DNA of 64,000 nucleotides from Promicromonospora umidemergens (lineage in GTDB: Bacteria > Actinomycetota > Actinomycetes > Actinomycetales > Cellulomonadaceae): assembly GCF_024171995.1 (NCBI RefSeq), contig NZ_JAMTCT010000017.1, positions 62,001 through 126,000 on the forward strand, written 5' to 3'. The notes under the pieces were generated by a model. That model made no database searches. It was not told where the DNA came from and saw only the letters and a list, made by a program, of their open reading frames with translations. This document shows positions 25,913-34,677 of this stretch, one piece after another; the stretch's first letter is position 1, and every line of letters begins with the position of its first letter. The position numbers were made by a program, and so were the translations under genes.

Positions 25913-26869
25913 TCACTGCTGAGCGGGAGATGCCAGCTCCGGCTTCCGCGCTTGGTTGCGGTACTTCGCGGGTGATGAGCCGACCACGCGGCGGAACGCG
26001 GTGCTGAACGCGCTCTCGGACTGGTAGCCCGTGGCTCGTGCGAGCTCGGAGATCGAGAGCGTGTCGCGGTCGAGGGCGTCGCGGGCGAGGTTCATGCGCC
26101 ATTGGATCAGGTACTCCAGGGGCGGGACCCCGACCTGGTTCTTGAAGGACTGGGCGAACGCGGAACGCGACATGTGGCTGATCTCGGCGAGCTCCTTGAG
26201 GCTCCAGGAGTGGGCCACGTCCGCGTGCACGGCCCGCAGGGCGGTACCGATGCCGTCTTCGTTCAGGGCGCCGAGCCAGCCGGTGGGCCGGTCTGTCTGG
26301 CCGGCGTGAGCGCGCAGCATGTGCACGAGCAGGACCTGCGCGAGGTGGTTCTGCACCAGCGGGCCGCCGGCGGCGGCGACCCCGACCTCGGTCGCCAGGA
26401 GTGCGATCAGCTGCCCGAGTTCCATGCCACGAGGGTCAGCCGCGCGGACGATCACGAGCGGCGGCAGAAGATCGGTCAAGAGGGCCGCGTTGCTGTCGTC
26501 GAACGCGACGTGCCCGACGCAGAGGTAGAGGTCATCCCCGGACTCCTGGCCGATCCGCACGAACCCGTCGTCGGCTTCCGCCAACACCGGCTCCGCAGGT
26601 CGCGGGCTTGCGTCGAGTGTGCCGGCCAGCACGTAGGGCGGCGGGTTGCCCAGCATGAAGGTGTCACCTTCCTGCAGGAGCACCGGCTCGTGCCCTTCGA
26701 GGATCAACCAGCACGTGCCGCGCACGAGGCCGCCGATCCGCACGTGCAAGAACGTGTCGAAGCGCAACGCCCACTCGCCCACGGCCCGGAGGTTGGGCCC
26801 GACCACTGTGCGGGGCTTGAGCAGGCCGATCGCGTCAGCCACTGGATCCCGAAAGCCGAGCACCGACAC
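25913..26869 (-). CDS. AraC family regulator with cupin-type N-terminal domain
   Basis: A 318-residue protein. The N-terminal half is of the AraC cupin_6 type ([13 protein letters not shown] through [18 protein letters not shown]). The C-terminal AraC double helix-turn-helix runs from [20 protein letters not shown] to [22 protein letters not shown]. It is close to regulators that control a divergent oxidoreductase gene. The divergent gene here is an SDR with an internal deletion, so its original target may be lost. The intergenic gap of 113 bases must hold both promoters. Confidence 0.88.
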   Translation of the reverse strand: MSVLGFRDPVADAIGLLKPRTVVGPNLRAVGEWALRFDTFLHVRIGGLVRGTCWLILEGHEPVLLQEGDTFMLGNPPPYVLAGTLDASPRPAEPVLAEADDGFVRIGQESGDDLYLCVGHVAFDDSNAALLTDLLPPLVIVRAADPRGMELGQLIALLATEVGVAAAGGPLVQNHLAQVLLVHMLRAHAGQTDRPTGWLGALNEDGIGTALRAVHADVAHSWSLKELAEISHMSRSAFAQSFKNQVGVPPLEYLIQWRMNLARDALDRDTLSISELARATGYQSESAFSTAFRRVVGSSPAKYRNQARKPELASPAQQ

Positions 26870-26982
26870 CTCCTGGACGATATGTAAAGAACGGTGGACT
26901 CTGGATTATGGATCCTGCTCCGCTGCTCCCGCAGTATCGATGTTGTAAGGATCGGCGCCGAGAGAGCAACGGAGAGAGACAC

Positions 26983-27418
26983 ATGGGACAGCTTGAGGGC
27001 AAGACAGCGGTCGTGACCGGCGGTAGCACCGGGATCGGTCTGGCCACCGCCGTACGGCTGGCGGACGAGGGCGCGTACGTGTTCGTCACGGGGCGGCATG
27101 GAGGCGTTCGGCGCCTATTCCGCGTCGAAGGCGGCGGTCCGGTCGTTCGCACGGACGTGGTCCAACGAGCTCAAGGGCCGGGGCATCCGCGTCAACGTGG
27201 TCTCGCCGGCGTGGATCGAGACCCCCGGAGGCACCGCCTCCTTCGGCGACGAGGAGACCGCCCGAGCCATGAAGGACCACGTCGCCGCGACGGTACCCAA
27301 GGGTCGTATGGGGCAGCCTGAGGAGGCTGCCGCGGCGGTGGCGTTCCTGGCCTCGGAACAGAGCAGCTATGTCGTCGGCTCGAACCTCTACGTCGACGGC
27401 GGCGCGAACCAGATCTGA
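26983..27418 (+). pseudogene. SDR oxidoreductase with internal deletion and frameshift
   Basis: ATG 26983 opens a normal SDR N-terminus: [21 protein letters not shown] with the cofactor motif. The strand continues to YVFVTGR near 27095, then jumps, in another frame, to [15 protein letters not shown] and the usual SDR end ([14 protein letters not shown] ... YVVGSNLYVDGGANQI). About 100 residues, including NNAG and the catalytic Ser, are missing and the frame is shifted by the join. The second half retains YSASK, so a short protein from 27098 could be made but would lack a cofactor site. Divergent from the AraC gene. Confidence 0.85.
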
Positions 27419-27455
27419 GAAGGCTGGTCGAGCGGATGCTCCGTGGGCTCCTGCG

Positions 27456-27965
27456 CTACACGCCGACGACGAACGTCAGCGCGGCCCACATCGATACTGT
27501 CGAAGCCGTCGTCCAGAGGGCGATCGCCACGCCCTGCCACAGCAGCACCCAGCCCCGCGGCGTTCCGCCGGCGACGAGTAGCGCGGACGTGAACTGGGTC
27601 GGAATCGCCAGCGGGCCGAGGATGCTCGCTCCAGGCACGCCGAACCGCACGAGCCACCTCTTGAACTTCCGCTGTCCCTTCGACTCGGGCTTGGCCGGGC
27701 CACGCGAACCCTTCCGATCCAGCACCGCGGTACGTGCCCGGGAGCTGAGGAACACCACGAACAGCACGCAGACGAAGTTGCCCGATGCGGCAGCTATGGC
27801 AGCGATGACTGGATTGAGCCCGCCGGCGACGCCGATCAGTGCCGCAACCTCCCCCTCGATGAACGGGACCGCGGCGGCGAGCATGATGACCAACGGTTGG
27901 AAGATCTCGGGCACCTGAGCCACAAGCTCGTGAAAACTCCGGACAAGGTCCTCGATGGCGGTCAT
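27456..27965 (-). CDS. Small multidrug export-like membrane protein
   Basis: A 169-residue membrane protein of the PF06695 (putative small multidrug export) type: hydrophobic helices PLVIMLAAAVPFIEGEVAALIGV, then NPVIAAIAAASGNFVCVLFVVF, a charged loop about 80-100, and helices around the reentrant-like GVPGASILGPLAIPTQFTSALLVAGG. The family is related to DedA/VTT proteins; its transport role is not established. ATG 27965 has GAGAGGG about 8 bases upstream. It stands alone and converges with the SDR pseudogene. Confidence 0.75.
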   Translation of the reverse strand: MTAIEDLVRSFHELVAQVPEIFQPLVIMLAAAVPFIEGEVAALIGVAGGLNPVIAAIAAASGNFVCVLFVVFLSSRARTAVLDRKGSRGPAKPESKGQRKFKRWLVRFGVPGASILGPLAIPTQFTSALLVAGGTPRGWVLLWQGVAIALWTTASTVSMWAALTFVVGV

Positions 27966-28146
27966 TGAAGCGTCCCTCTCTACGGTCGGCTCGGTTCGCC
28001 GACATCACCCGTAGTAGAGGCTGTGTTCCTGGAACATGGTCAACCCTGGCTCACTTCGAGCGGCACCCGGTCGTGGCGAACGAGCATTCGTCCATTCGCT
28101 GCGCGATGCGCTTCCGCTCCTGTGCCCCGTCGCTGACTGCGACAGA

Positions 28147-28638
28147 TCAGTTCGCCCCCTGGCGAACGTCCATCCCCTGTTCGGCAAAAGCCTTGAAGTC
28201 CTGCATGTGCTGCCGCGACTGCTTGCGGAACGAGCCAGGCTGGAGCAGCGCCACCAGCCGCATCAGTGGTCCGTCGAACCGGAACTCGCTCTCGCTCTCC
28301 CACAGCGTCTTGTTCGGACCGGCTTCGATGATCCGGTCGCGCTGAGCCTGCCACATGCCTTCGCCCACGATCTCGCGGTCGTAGTGCACGACGACCGAGC
28401 TCGGGATGGCGCGCAGCTCTGCAGGGTCCACGCGTGTGATGGTCTCGGTGGCCTCCATCCTCTGCTTCCCCATCTGAAACACGACTCGCGAGGTGGTCCC
28501 GAGCCGGCCGTGCACCCCGTTCACCGGCTCGTGCAACACCAGGCCCCGCAGCCACTTCGGCATCTGCGCCGGGTCGGCGATCAGCTGGGCCACCTTCTCG
28601 CGGGGCAGGCCGATCTCGATCGAGATGGTGTACTTCAT
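28147..28638 (-). CDS. SRPBCC family protein (polyketide cyclase-like)
   Basis: A 163-residue START/Bet v 1-like domain. It begins MKYTISIEIGLPREKVAQLIADPAQMPKW, the usual opening strand-helix, and ends in the long C-terminal helix SFRKQSRQHMQDFKAFAEQG. Such domains bind a hydrophobic ligand in a deep cleft. It overlaps the preceding SRPBCC gene by 4 bases and is third in an ArsR-SRPBCC-SRPBCC operon. The ligand is unknown. Confidence 0.85.
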   Translation of the reverse strand: MKYTISIEIGLPREKVAQLIADPAQMPKWLRGLVLHEPVNGVHGRLGTTSRVVFQMGKQRMEATETITRVDPAELRAIPSSVVVHYDREIVGEGMWQAQRDRIIEAGPNKTLWESESEFRFDGPLMRLVALLQPGSFRKQSRQHMQDFKAFAEQGMDVRQGAN

Positions 28639-29285
28639 CGCTCGTTGCCTCCGGGGGCGTAGAACGCGGTGGTGGCCTCGACCGCGGCCGCCACGTGATC
28701 CGGATCGCCGCCGCCGGCCAGGTGAGCTTCACCCCATGCCACGGCGCTACGCCTGGCAAACTCGCGGCCCGCGGGCGAGGTCGGGAACTCCTCGTGATCG
28801 GGGGCCTCGCCGTCGGCCAGGAACCGGGCCAGGGTGAGGAGACGCAGGTCCCAGCCCACACCACCGGCACCGGGGCCGTAGGTCGGGAACATAGGCTCCC
28901 CGACTGCCGCTGCATGGACGAGTTCGAGCTCGGTGCCCCCGGTGGGGCCCGGGGACAGGAGCACCTCGACCTCGCTCGTCCCCGGCCACTCGTTGCCCTC
29001 CGGCCCGAAGAGCCAGGACACCCGCAGCCGCCGCGGCGGGTCGCACCGGAGGATCTCGCCGTGCTCACCGCCGTCCAGCTCGAACGACCCGCCGGGCCGC
29101 AGGTTCCCGGTGACCGGCTTCAACCAGCGGCCCAGCCGCTCAGGGTCGGTGATGGCGTGCCACACGTCTTCGACCGGTGCGTCGTAGCGACGCCGCAACT
29201 CCATCGTGTACGCGTCGCCGGCGGGCAGGGTGGCTGTACCCATGGTCCGGCGCGCAGCGGCCAGCTCGTCCAGTACGTCCTTCAT
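28635..29285 (-). CDS. SRPBCC/AHSA1-like protein
   Basis: A 216-residue protein with an AHSA1-type domain at about 25-150 (MELRRRYDAPVEDVWHAITDPERLGRW ... GPEGNEWPGTSEVEVLL). The C-terminal helical extension (about 160-216) is common in actinobacterial members beside ArsR genes. ATG 29285 follows AAAGGAG at the right spacing; the longer frame from 29375 runs into the ArsR gene. It is translationally close to ArsR (1-base gap) and overlaps the next SRPBCC gene. Likely a ligand-binding partner of the ArsR regulator, role unproven. Confidence 0.85.
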   Translation of the reverse strand: MKDVLDELAAARRTMGTATLPAGDAYTMELRRRYDAPVEDVWHAITDPERLGRWLKPVTGNLRPGGSFELDGGEHGEILRCDPPRRLRVSWLFGPEGNEWPGTSEVEVLLSPGPTGGTELELVHAAAVGEPMFPTYGPGAGGVGWDLRLLTLARFLADGEAPDHEEFPTSPAGREFARRSAVAWGEAHLAGGGDPDHVAAAVEATTAFYAPGGNER

Positions 29286-29286
29286 G

Positions 29287-29655
29287 TCATGCTCCTTTCG
29301 CCGGCGAATCGGCCTCGCCAACACTTGGGGCCCTGGATGCACGTCTTCCACGGGCCAGCTCCGTGTCCAGGGCATCGAGCCGCTGTTCCCAGAACCCGCG
29401 AAACCGGTCCAACCACTCGTCGACCTCGCTCAGCGATGTGGGGTCGATGGCGTAGAACCGGCGGGCTCCCTCGGCTCGGACCGACGCGAACCCGTTCTCA
29501 CGCAGAACGCGCAGATGCTGCGAGACAGCCGGCTGGGACAGGGCGAACTCGGCCCGGATCACGTCCGTGATCGCGCCAGAGGTCTGCTCACCGTCGGCGA
29601 GCAGCTCCAGAATGCGCCGGCGCACCGGGTCGCCGAGGATGTCGAACGCGTGCAC
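29287..29655 (-). CDS. ArsR family repressor of the SRPBCC operon
   Basis: A 122-residue winged-helix protein. FDILGDPVRRRILELLADGEQTSG opens the domain, and FALSQPAVSQHLRVLRENGFASVRAEGARRFYAID is the recognition helix and wing. No metal-binding cysteine pair is present, so it is of the non-metal ArsR group often paired with AHSA1 proteins. GTG 29655 is taken as the start of a leaderless mRNA: -10 TACGAT lies at 29667-29662. The longer frame to 29829 would include the promoter. It probably represses its own operon. Confidence 0.87.
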   Translation of the reverse strand: MHAFDILGDPVRRRILELLADGEQTSGAITDVIRAEFALSQPAVSQHLRVLRENGFASVRAEGARRFYAIDPTSLSEVDEWLDRFRGFWEQRLDALDTELARGRRASRAPSVGEADSPAKGA

Positions 29656-29661
29656 AGAACG

Positions 29662-29690
29662 ATCGTAACAGGCGCGGCTTATATAAGTAA
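29662..29690 (-). promoter_or_regulatory. Promoter and operator of the ArsR-SRPBCC operon
   Basis: -35 TTACTT at 29690-29685, 17-base spacer, -10 TACGAT at 29667-29662. The transcript would start at or next to GTG 29655. The palindrome CTTATATAAG at 29678-29687 overlaps the -35 box and is a probable ArsR site. The remaining gap to 30003 holds only the patch described at 29871-29984. Confidence 0.6.
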
Positions 29691-29870
29691 GCGCTGGTAC
29701 TTCTGGTCGGCGACTGCGCGTGCCATCGAGCCGCCCGGAGGTCAGCGGGTACCCATTCACCGTTTGACCATGTGGCAGGAACAGAGGATGGACTTCTTCG
29801 TAACCGCCGGCCTCGTACCGACCGGTCACCGCAACTACGCGGGTAGTGGCGAAGAGGAGAACGAACGTGT

Positions 29871-29984
29871 CTGATAAGCCTCGGCCTCATCGCCATCGCG
29901 GTGGTCGTGTGGATCCGGACCCGGCGCACGGGGCCCGCGAAGACACCGGCTGCCGGAGCGGGGGTTCGTACTTGCGCTCCGTGA
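29871..29984 (+). other. Coding-like patch: single membrane helix without a start codon in frame
   Basis: One frame reads LISLGLIAIAVVVWIRTRR then GPAKTPAAGAGVRTCAP before a stop at 29982-29984. This resembles the membrane end of a small exported protein. A good Shine-Dalgarno and GTG (29868) precede it but in another frame, so a one-base shift would make a short membrane peptide. It may be a remnant or a sequencing shift; the family is not recognised. Confidence 0.25.
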
Positions 29985-30002
29985 GCGCGGAGAGGATGGG
30001 AT

Positions 30003-30794
30003 ATGCCGTGGAGTACGCGCGAGCTAGCAGAGCTAGCGGGCACAACGGTGAACACGGTTCGTCATTATCACCGAGTCGGCCTGCTCGACGAACCTGAGCG
30101 TCGCTACAACGGATACAAGCTGTACGGGGTCGGGCACCTCGTGAGTCTCCTTCGGATTCGACGCCTCGCCGACCTGGGCGTGCCGCTCTCAAGGATTGGC
30201 GATGTCAACGCAGGAGCCGATCACACACCGGATGCTCTCCGTGACCTCGACGCCGAGCTCCAGGCGAGCATCGAACGCTTGACGAAGGCTCGGGGAGAGA
30301 TCGCCGCGATCCTCCGTGAACAGTCTCCCGCGCACACGCCTGCCGGGTTCGCGTCCGTGGCATCGCGGCTGTCCGAAGCGGACAGCTCGATGATCCACAT
30401 CTACACGCAGCTGTACGACGAGGAAGCGCTCGCCGATGTTCAGAAGATGGCTGAGGCCGACTCCGGCGATCTCAGCGCTGACATCGACCAGCTTCCAGCC
30501 GATGCGGACGAGAAGACACGGCGGGCGCTTGTTGAGAGGCTCGCGAGGACCCTTAGACAGAACTTCATCGACTATCCGTGGTTGACCGATCCTGCCGCGC
30601 ACCTCTCCAAGAGCGGACTCGTCACGGCGGAGACGTTCGTGGAGGCGGTGGCGGAGCTGTACAACCCAGCTCAGCTGGATGTCCTCGTCCGCGCCAACGC
30701 GCTCGCACGTGAGCAGCTGCCCGGTGGACAGGCAGACCCGAACAATGCCGACGGTCTGACACAGACGAAGCACCAAGAAGGGATCGAGCAATGA
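30003..30794 (+). CDS. MerR family regulator coupled to a GPP34 protein
   Basis: A 263-residue protein. The N-terminal MerR winged helix is clear: STRELAELAGTTVNTVRHYHRVGLLDEPERRYNGYKLY, followed by the VSLLRIRRLADLGVPLSRIGDV helix and a coiled-coil dimerisation helix. The C-terminal half (about 115-263) is larger than in metal-sensing MerR proteins, lacks their cysteines, and resembles the helical ligand region of actinobacterial MerR regulators. It overlaps the GPP34 gene by 4 bases (ATGA), so the two are co-made. ATG 30003 has GAGAGGATGGG upstream. Confidence 0.87.
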   Translation: MPWSTRELAELAGTTVNTVRHYHRVGLLDEPERRYNGYKLYGVGHLVSLLRIRRLADLGVPLSRIGDVNAGADHTPDALRDLDAELQASIERLTKARGEIAAILREQSPAHTPAGFASVASRLSEADSSMIHIYTQLYDEEALADVQKMAEADSGDLSADIDQLPADADEKTRRALVERLARTLRQNFIDYPWLTDPAAHLSKSGLVTAETFVEAVAELYNPAQLDVLVRANALAREQLPGGQADPNNADGLTQTKHQEGIEQ

Positions 30795-31543
30795 CTGAGC
30801 AACGACCCGCGCGTGCGGCTGCCTCGAACGACTCGAACGACTCTGCCGCGCTCCGGACCCCGACTCTGGCCGAGGACCTTCTCTTGCTTCTCTTCCAGCC
30901 GAGTTCTGGTCGCCAGGGGGGTGCGGGAAACATCGCCGGCGAGGCCACGCTCTACTGGGTTCTCGCTGGCGCAGTGCTCGCAGACCTTGGGCTCGGCGGC
31001 CACGTTCGAACCGGCGCCACGCGGATCGGCACGATGACCGTGGGGGCCGTCGCCGACAACCCCCCATCCGACCAGCTGCTTCGTTCGAGCTGGGAGTATG
31101 TCGCCCGCAAGTCGCGAAGCGTGCAGACGGTCCTCGCTGCGACGGGACCCGCCTTGCGCGAACCGTTGCTGGACCGACTCGTCGAACGCGGAGACCTTCG
31201 CCGCCGCACACAGAAGGCGCTCGGCCTGTTTCAGACCTCAGTGCTCCAGGAGGGGGACACCGGGCGCCGTGACGTCCTGCTAGCTGAGGTCCGCGCGGTG
31301 CTCGTCGACGGCGTGGAACCCACGGAACGCACCGCGGCGCTCGCAGCGCTCCTTTATGGCAGTGGAACACTGCCTCAGTTCGACCGCGATATCCCATGGA
31401 CCTCTCCCGTCATCGCCCGCGCCGAAGAACTCAAGGACGGCAGCTGGGGAGCGGACGCTGCGGCAAAGGCCGTGGCGCGCACCGTCACCGCGACCATCGT
31501 GAACAACGTCATCATCGCCGCGGCTGTCCTACCTCGCGGATAG
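30791..31543 (+). CDS. GPP34 (GOLPH3-like) phosphoinositide-binding-fold protein
   Basis: A 250-residue protein of the GPP34 family (PF05719). Typical elements are TLAEDLLLLLFQPSSGR at the N-terminus, LYWVLAGAVLADLGLGGHV, then LRRRTQKALGLFQTS and, near the end, ARTVTATIVNNVIIAAAV. Yeast and human homologues (Vps74/GOLPH3) bind PI4P and retain Golgi enzymes; bacterial members are largely uncharacterised but probably membrane-associated. Its strict coupling to a MerR gene suggests regulated, not housekeeping, expression. Confidence 0.85.
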   Translation: MTEQRPARAAASNDSNDSAALRTPTLAEDLLLLLFQPSSGRQGGAGNIAGEATLYWVLAGAVLADLGLGGHVRTGATRIGTMTVGAVADNPPSDQLLRSSWEYVARKSRSVQTVLAATGPALREPLLDRLVERGDLRRRTQKALGLFQTSVLQEGDTGRRDVLLAEVRAVLVDGVEPTERTAALAALLYGSGTLPQFDRDIPWTSPVIARAEELKDGSWGADAAAKAVARTVTATIVNNVIIAAAVLPRG

Positions 31544-31735
31544 CGCGGCGAGGTCTACGTCTCGCGTCGACCTGGCGCACCTCGGCACTCGGGTGGGTGC
31601 GCAAGGAGCGAACCGCCCGCGTGGTCGGGAAAGCATGAGGCGCCGGGCGATCCCCGGTCGGACCGCCGTACACACACGCGTCTGCCGTGAGCGAATGTCC
31701 TGGTGTGGGGCATGTCCGCTCGGCACGCTGTGTCC

Positions 31736-32140
31736 ATGATGATCGCCGACCACGCTGACAGCCTCCGTCAAGCCGAGAGGCGCCTGCAGGCCGCCCAGCT
31801 CGCGTCCGACGTCGACGCCCTGGATGGCCTGATCGAGGACATGGCTCTGTTCACCGGGCCGGACGGGAGCGTCCTGTCCAAGCGGGACGACCTGCATGCG
31901 CACGCATCTGGCTATCAGGTGATGAGTCGCGTCGAGGAAGAGGACCTCAGAGTGCTGGTGGCTGCCCGCACCGGGGTCACCTGGTTCCTCGGCACTCTCG
32001 AGGGCACCTTCGGCGGTGAGCGTCTGGCAGCCCGGATGCGCTACACCCGGACCTGGACACACGACGACCGAGCAGGGTGGAAGATCGTCGCAGCGCATGC
32101 CACGATCGTCGCCGACGGCGACGCCCCGGCCGAGGAGTAG
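31736..32140 (+). CDS. SnoaL-like/NTF2-fold protein
   Basis: A 134-residue domain of the SnoaL_3/DUF4440 type: helix ADHADSLRQAERRLQAAQLASDVDALDGLIEDM, then strands GVTWFLGTLEGTFGGERLAARMRYTRTWTHDD and GWKIVAAHATIV. Such proteins bind or isomerise small molecules. The start is uncertain: ATG 31736 is chosen at the domain start, while GTG 31703 and ATG 31712 are possible; no good ribosome site is seen. It stands alone between GPP34 and the MocR regulator. The 192-base gap before it shows nothing else. Confidence 0.75.
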   Translation: MMIADHADSLRQAERRLQAAQLASDVDALDGLIEDMALFTGPDGSVLSKRDDLHAHASGYQVMSRVEEEDLRVLVAARTGVTWFLGTLEGTFGGERLAARMRYTRTWTHDDRAGWKIVAAHATIVADGDAPAEE

Positions 32141-32273
32141 TCCACCACCCGGTCGGGCCTCGCAGGGATGGCGGCCAAGGCCTATCAGGGGCGGTCAAGC
32201 AGACCGCTCAGGCCGTGCAGCTCGTCACCAAGCACCTCGGTACCGAAATCTCCGAGCGGGTCGCGATCCTGAC

Positions 32274-33725
32274 TCAGCCGGTTGTCGGCTGATGCACGGC
32301 TCGGGCGATGGTGCGGATGCCGTGCCTGATCTGGTCCTGGCTGACGTTTCCGAATCCGAGCACGAGGGCGGGCGGTAGCGTATCCGGCTCGGCTGTCGTG
32401 TTCCCGGCCACGACCCGATAGTGACCGAGTCCGTTGACCCGGACGCCCATGGTCGCCGCGGTGGACACGACGGCGCCCTCGGATGTGCCGGCAGGAAGCC
32501 GAAGCAGGGCGTGGCAGCCCGCGGCCAGGCCGCGTAGCTGACCCGGCCCGAACGCGAGCTCGGCCTCGGCTGCCAGAGCGTCCCGGCGCGCCCGGTAGGT
32601 TCCGCGCACGCGGCGCAGGTGCCGGTCGAATCGGCCTGTCTCCATGAGAAGCGCCAGCGCCTCCTGGTCCAGCCCGGGGGCTCCGCGACTGCTGAGCCGC
32701 TTCTCCTTGACGATCCCCGACACGAACCGCCGCGGCGCAAGCACCCAGCCCAGCCGGATGGCGGGTACGAGTGTCTTGCTGACCGATCCCAGAGCGATCA
32801 CCCGACCCGGGTTCAGGCCTTGGAGAGAGCCGACCGGTTGACGGTCGTAGCGGAACTCGGCGTCGTAGTCGTCCTCGAGGACCACTCCGTCGACGTCGTC
32901 CGCCCAGGCGCTCAGATCGCGCCGCCGTGCAGGCGCGAGTGCAACACCGGTCGGGCATTGGTGGGCCGGCGTCACCAGGACAGCTCGTGCTCCGCTCGCG
33001 CGCAGGCGGTCCACGTCGATGCCGTGGTCGTCGACCGCGACCGGCACCGCGTCAAGGCCCGCACGCCGGGCGATGACGTCATGTTCGCGCGGGCCAGGAT
33101 CCTCGAGCGCGATGCGCCGGATGCCATGCTGTGCCAGCGTCGCCAGGGCGAATGCCAGTCCCTGACGGAAACCGGAGACGACGATCGCGTCCTCGGCGAC
33201 CGCGCAGCCCGAGCGGACGCGGCGATGGTAGGCAGTGATGACCTCCCGCAGGTGCATCGAACCGGCCGGGTCCTCGTCACCCAGCTCCGCGGTCGGAAGC
33301 GTCCGCGTCGCCTCCGACACCGCCCAGCTCCAGTCCGTCAGCGGCGCCGAGCCGAGGTCCGGGATGCCGTACTCGAAGTCGACGTCGACCGACCGGCGCG
33401 GGGGCGAGGCCGACGCTGCGCGGGTGTCGGGCGTCTGCCGGCTCGGTCCGCCGGTCGGCATCGCGGCGACTCGCGTCCCGGCGCCTACTGACGCCTCCAG
33501 GTACCCCTCGGCCACCAGCTGCTCGTAGACGTCGACCACCGTGCCGCGCGAGACGGCGAGGAGCTCCGCAAGGCGTCGTGTCGAGGGCAGCCGTTCACCG
33601 GCGGCAAGCCGTCGATCACGGATCGCCGTCCGCAGCTGGTCCTGGATCTGTACTCCGAGCGGGGCTCCGCCGCTCTCCAGCATCACCAGAAGGTCCGGGC
33701 CCCCGCGCGCCCACTCCACCGTCAC
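32274..33725 (-). CDS. MocR-type GntR regulator with aminotransferase-like domain
   Basis: A 483-residue fusion. Residues about 15-80 are a GntR winged helix (LGVQIQDQLRTAIRDRRLAAGERLPSTRRLAELLAVSRGTVVDVYEQL). The rest is a fold-type I PLP domain, with DDYDAEFRYDR and the lysine region GSVSKTLVPAIRLGW, whose Lys should hold PLP. MocR proteins use PLP-linked ligands as signals. The start is placed at GTG 33725, preceded by -10 TACGCT (33737-33732), a leaderless arrangement; ATG 33755 is the alternative. It is divergent from the EamA permease gene, the likely target. Confidence 0.9.
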   Translation of the reverse strand: MTVEWARGGPDLLVMLESGGAPLGVQIQDQLRTAIRDRRLAAGERLPSTRRLAELLAVSRGTVVDVYEQLVAEGYLEASVGAGTRVAAMPTGGPSRQTPDTRAASASPPRRSVDVDFEYGIPDLGSAPLTDWSWAVSEATRTLPTAELGDEDPAGSMHLREVITAYHRRVRSGCAVAEDAIVVSGFRQGLAFALATLAQHGIRRIALEDPGPREHDVIARRAGLDAVPVAVDDHGIDVDRLRASGARAVLVTPAHQCPTGVALAPARRRDLSAWADDVDGVVLEDDYDAEFRYDRQPVGSLQGLNPGRVIALGSVSKTLVPAIRLGWVLAPRRFVSGIVKEKRLSSRGAPGLDQEALALLMETGRFDRHLRRVRGTYRARRDALAAEAELAFGPGQLRGLAAGCHALLRLPAGTSEGAVVSTAATMGVRVNGLGHYRVVAGNTTAEPDTLPPALVLGFGNVSQDQIRHGIRTIARAVHQPTTG

Positions 33726-33731
33726 GCGATC

Positions 33732-33809
33732 AGCGTACCTAAATGGTCCACTCATCAGGTCACCGAGTGGCTCTACGCGCTGGACCGCTCGCATCCTAGG
33801 TTCGATGTT
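33732..33809. promoter_or_regulatory. Divergent MocR-EamA promoter region
   Basis: Toward the MocR gene: -10 TACGCT at 33737-33732, six bases before GTG 33725. Toward the permease gene: -10 TAGGTT at 33797-33802, seven bases before GTG 33810. Both mRNAs should be leaderless. Neither has a good -35, suggesting activator dependence. TGGTCCACT at 33744-33752 and GAGTGG at 33765-33770 are candidate MocR contact sequences. Confidence 0.5.
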
Positions 33810-34649
33810 GTGAACCTCGGAATCCTCCTGGCACTCTCGTCCGCCATCGCATATGGCGCCGCGGACTTCATCGGCGGCGTGGGCGCGCGCCGGCACTCCT
33901 CGTGGCGGATCGTTCTCGTGGGGCAGGCAGCCGGCGCGGTCGTCATGCTGAGTGCCGGCCTGGCGCTGCCCGGCAGCCCGGTTCCGGCGGATTTCGCCTG
34001 GGCGCTTCTGGCCGGGGTCGGGTCGGCGACCGGCAGCATCTTCCTGTTCCGCGGACTCGCACGCGGCCGGATGGGCCTCGTCGCGCCGATCTCGGCGGTC
34101 GGAGCCGCCGCCCTGCCAGTGCTGGCGGGGGTGGCATTCGGTGACCGCCCCAGCTGGCTGGCGTGGGTCGGCATGCTCGGGGCCCTGCCGGGGATCTGGC
34201 TGGTCTCGCGCGAGACCACACTGGATCGGCCGACCCGCGGGCGCGGCGCGCTCGTCGACGGCGCGGTCGCCGGAGTGGGCTTCGGCATCCTCTTCATCGC
34301 ACTTGCTCAGATCTCGGACGACGCCGGCCTCCTGCCGCTCGCCGCCAACCAGCTCATCGGCGCGATCCTGACGGTGGTGGCCGCCGCAAGCCTTCGACAG
34401 CCCTGGCGTCCCCGCCGCGGTGTGCTCGGATGGGGCATCGCGTCCGGTGTGCTCGGCGCCTTTGGCACCCTCGCGTTCATGGTCGCCACCGGTGCGACCA
34501 GCCTCGGGATCGCAGGGGTCCTTGCCTCCCTCTACCCCGCCGTCACCGTGCTGCTCGCGGCCGGCGTGCTCAAAGAGCGGATCGGCTCTGGACAGCGCCT
34601 CGGGATCGGGATCTGCACCCTCGCCGTCGCCACCCTTGCACTCGGCTGA
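33810..34649 (+). CDS. EamA/DMT superfamily permease
   Basis: A 279-residue membrane protein with about ten hydrophobic helices arranged as two EamA halves (about 1-133 and 150-279). Typical DMT sequences are ILLALSSAIAYGAADFIGG at the start, FLFRGLARGRMGLVAPISAVGAA, and ASLYPAVTVLLAAGVLKERIG near the end. EamA permeases usually export metabolites or amino acids. Divergence from a PLP-binding MocR regulator suggests a vitamin B6- or amino-acid-related substrate (inferred). GTG 33810 is likely leaderless. Confidence 0.87.
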   Translation: MNLGILLALSSAIAYGAADFIGGVGARRHSSWRIVLVGQAAGAVVMLSAGLALPGSPVPADFAWALLAGVGSATGSIFLFRGLARGRMGLVAPISAVGAAALPVLAGVAFGDRPSWLAWVGMLGALPGIWLVSRETTLDRPTRGRGALVDGAVAGVGFGILFIALAQISDDAGLLPLAANQLIGAILTVVAAASLRQPWRPRRGVLGWGIASGVLGAFGTLAFMVATGATSLGIAGVLASLYPAVTVLLAAGVLKERIGSGQRLGIGICTLAVATLALG

Positions 34650-34677
34650 ACCGACGACACGACACCAGGAGGAACGA

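Noticed and set aside
32077-32292. Small plus-strand gene between SnoaL and MocR (ends VTKHLGTEISERVAILTQPVVG)
   Set aside because: It overlaps the SnoaL gene in another frame, has no ribosome site and only its last 35 residues look protein-like; not supported as a gene.
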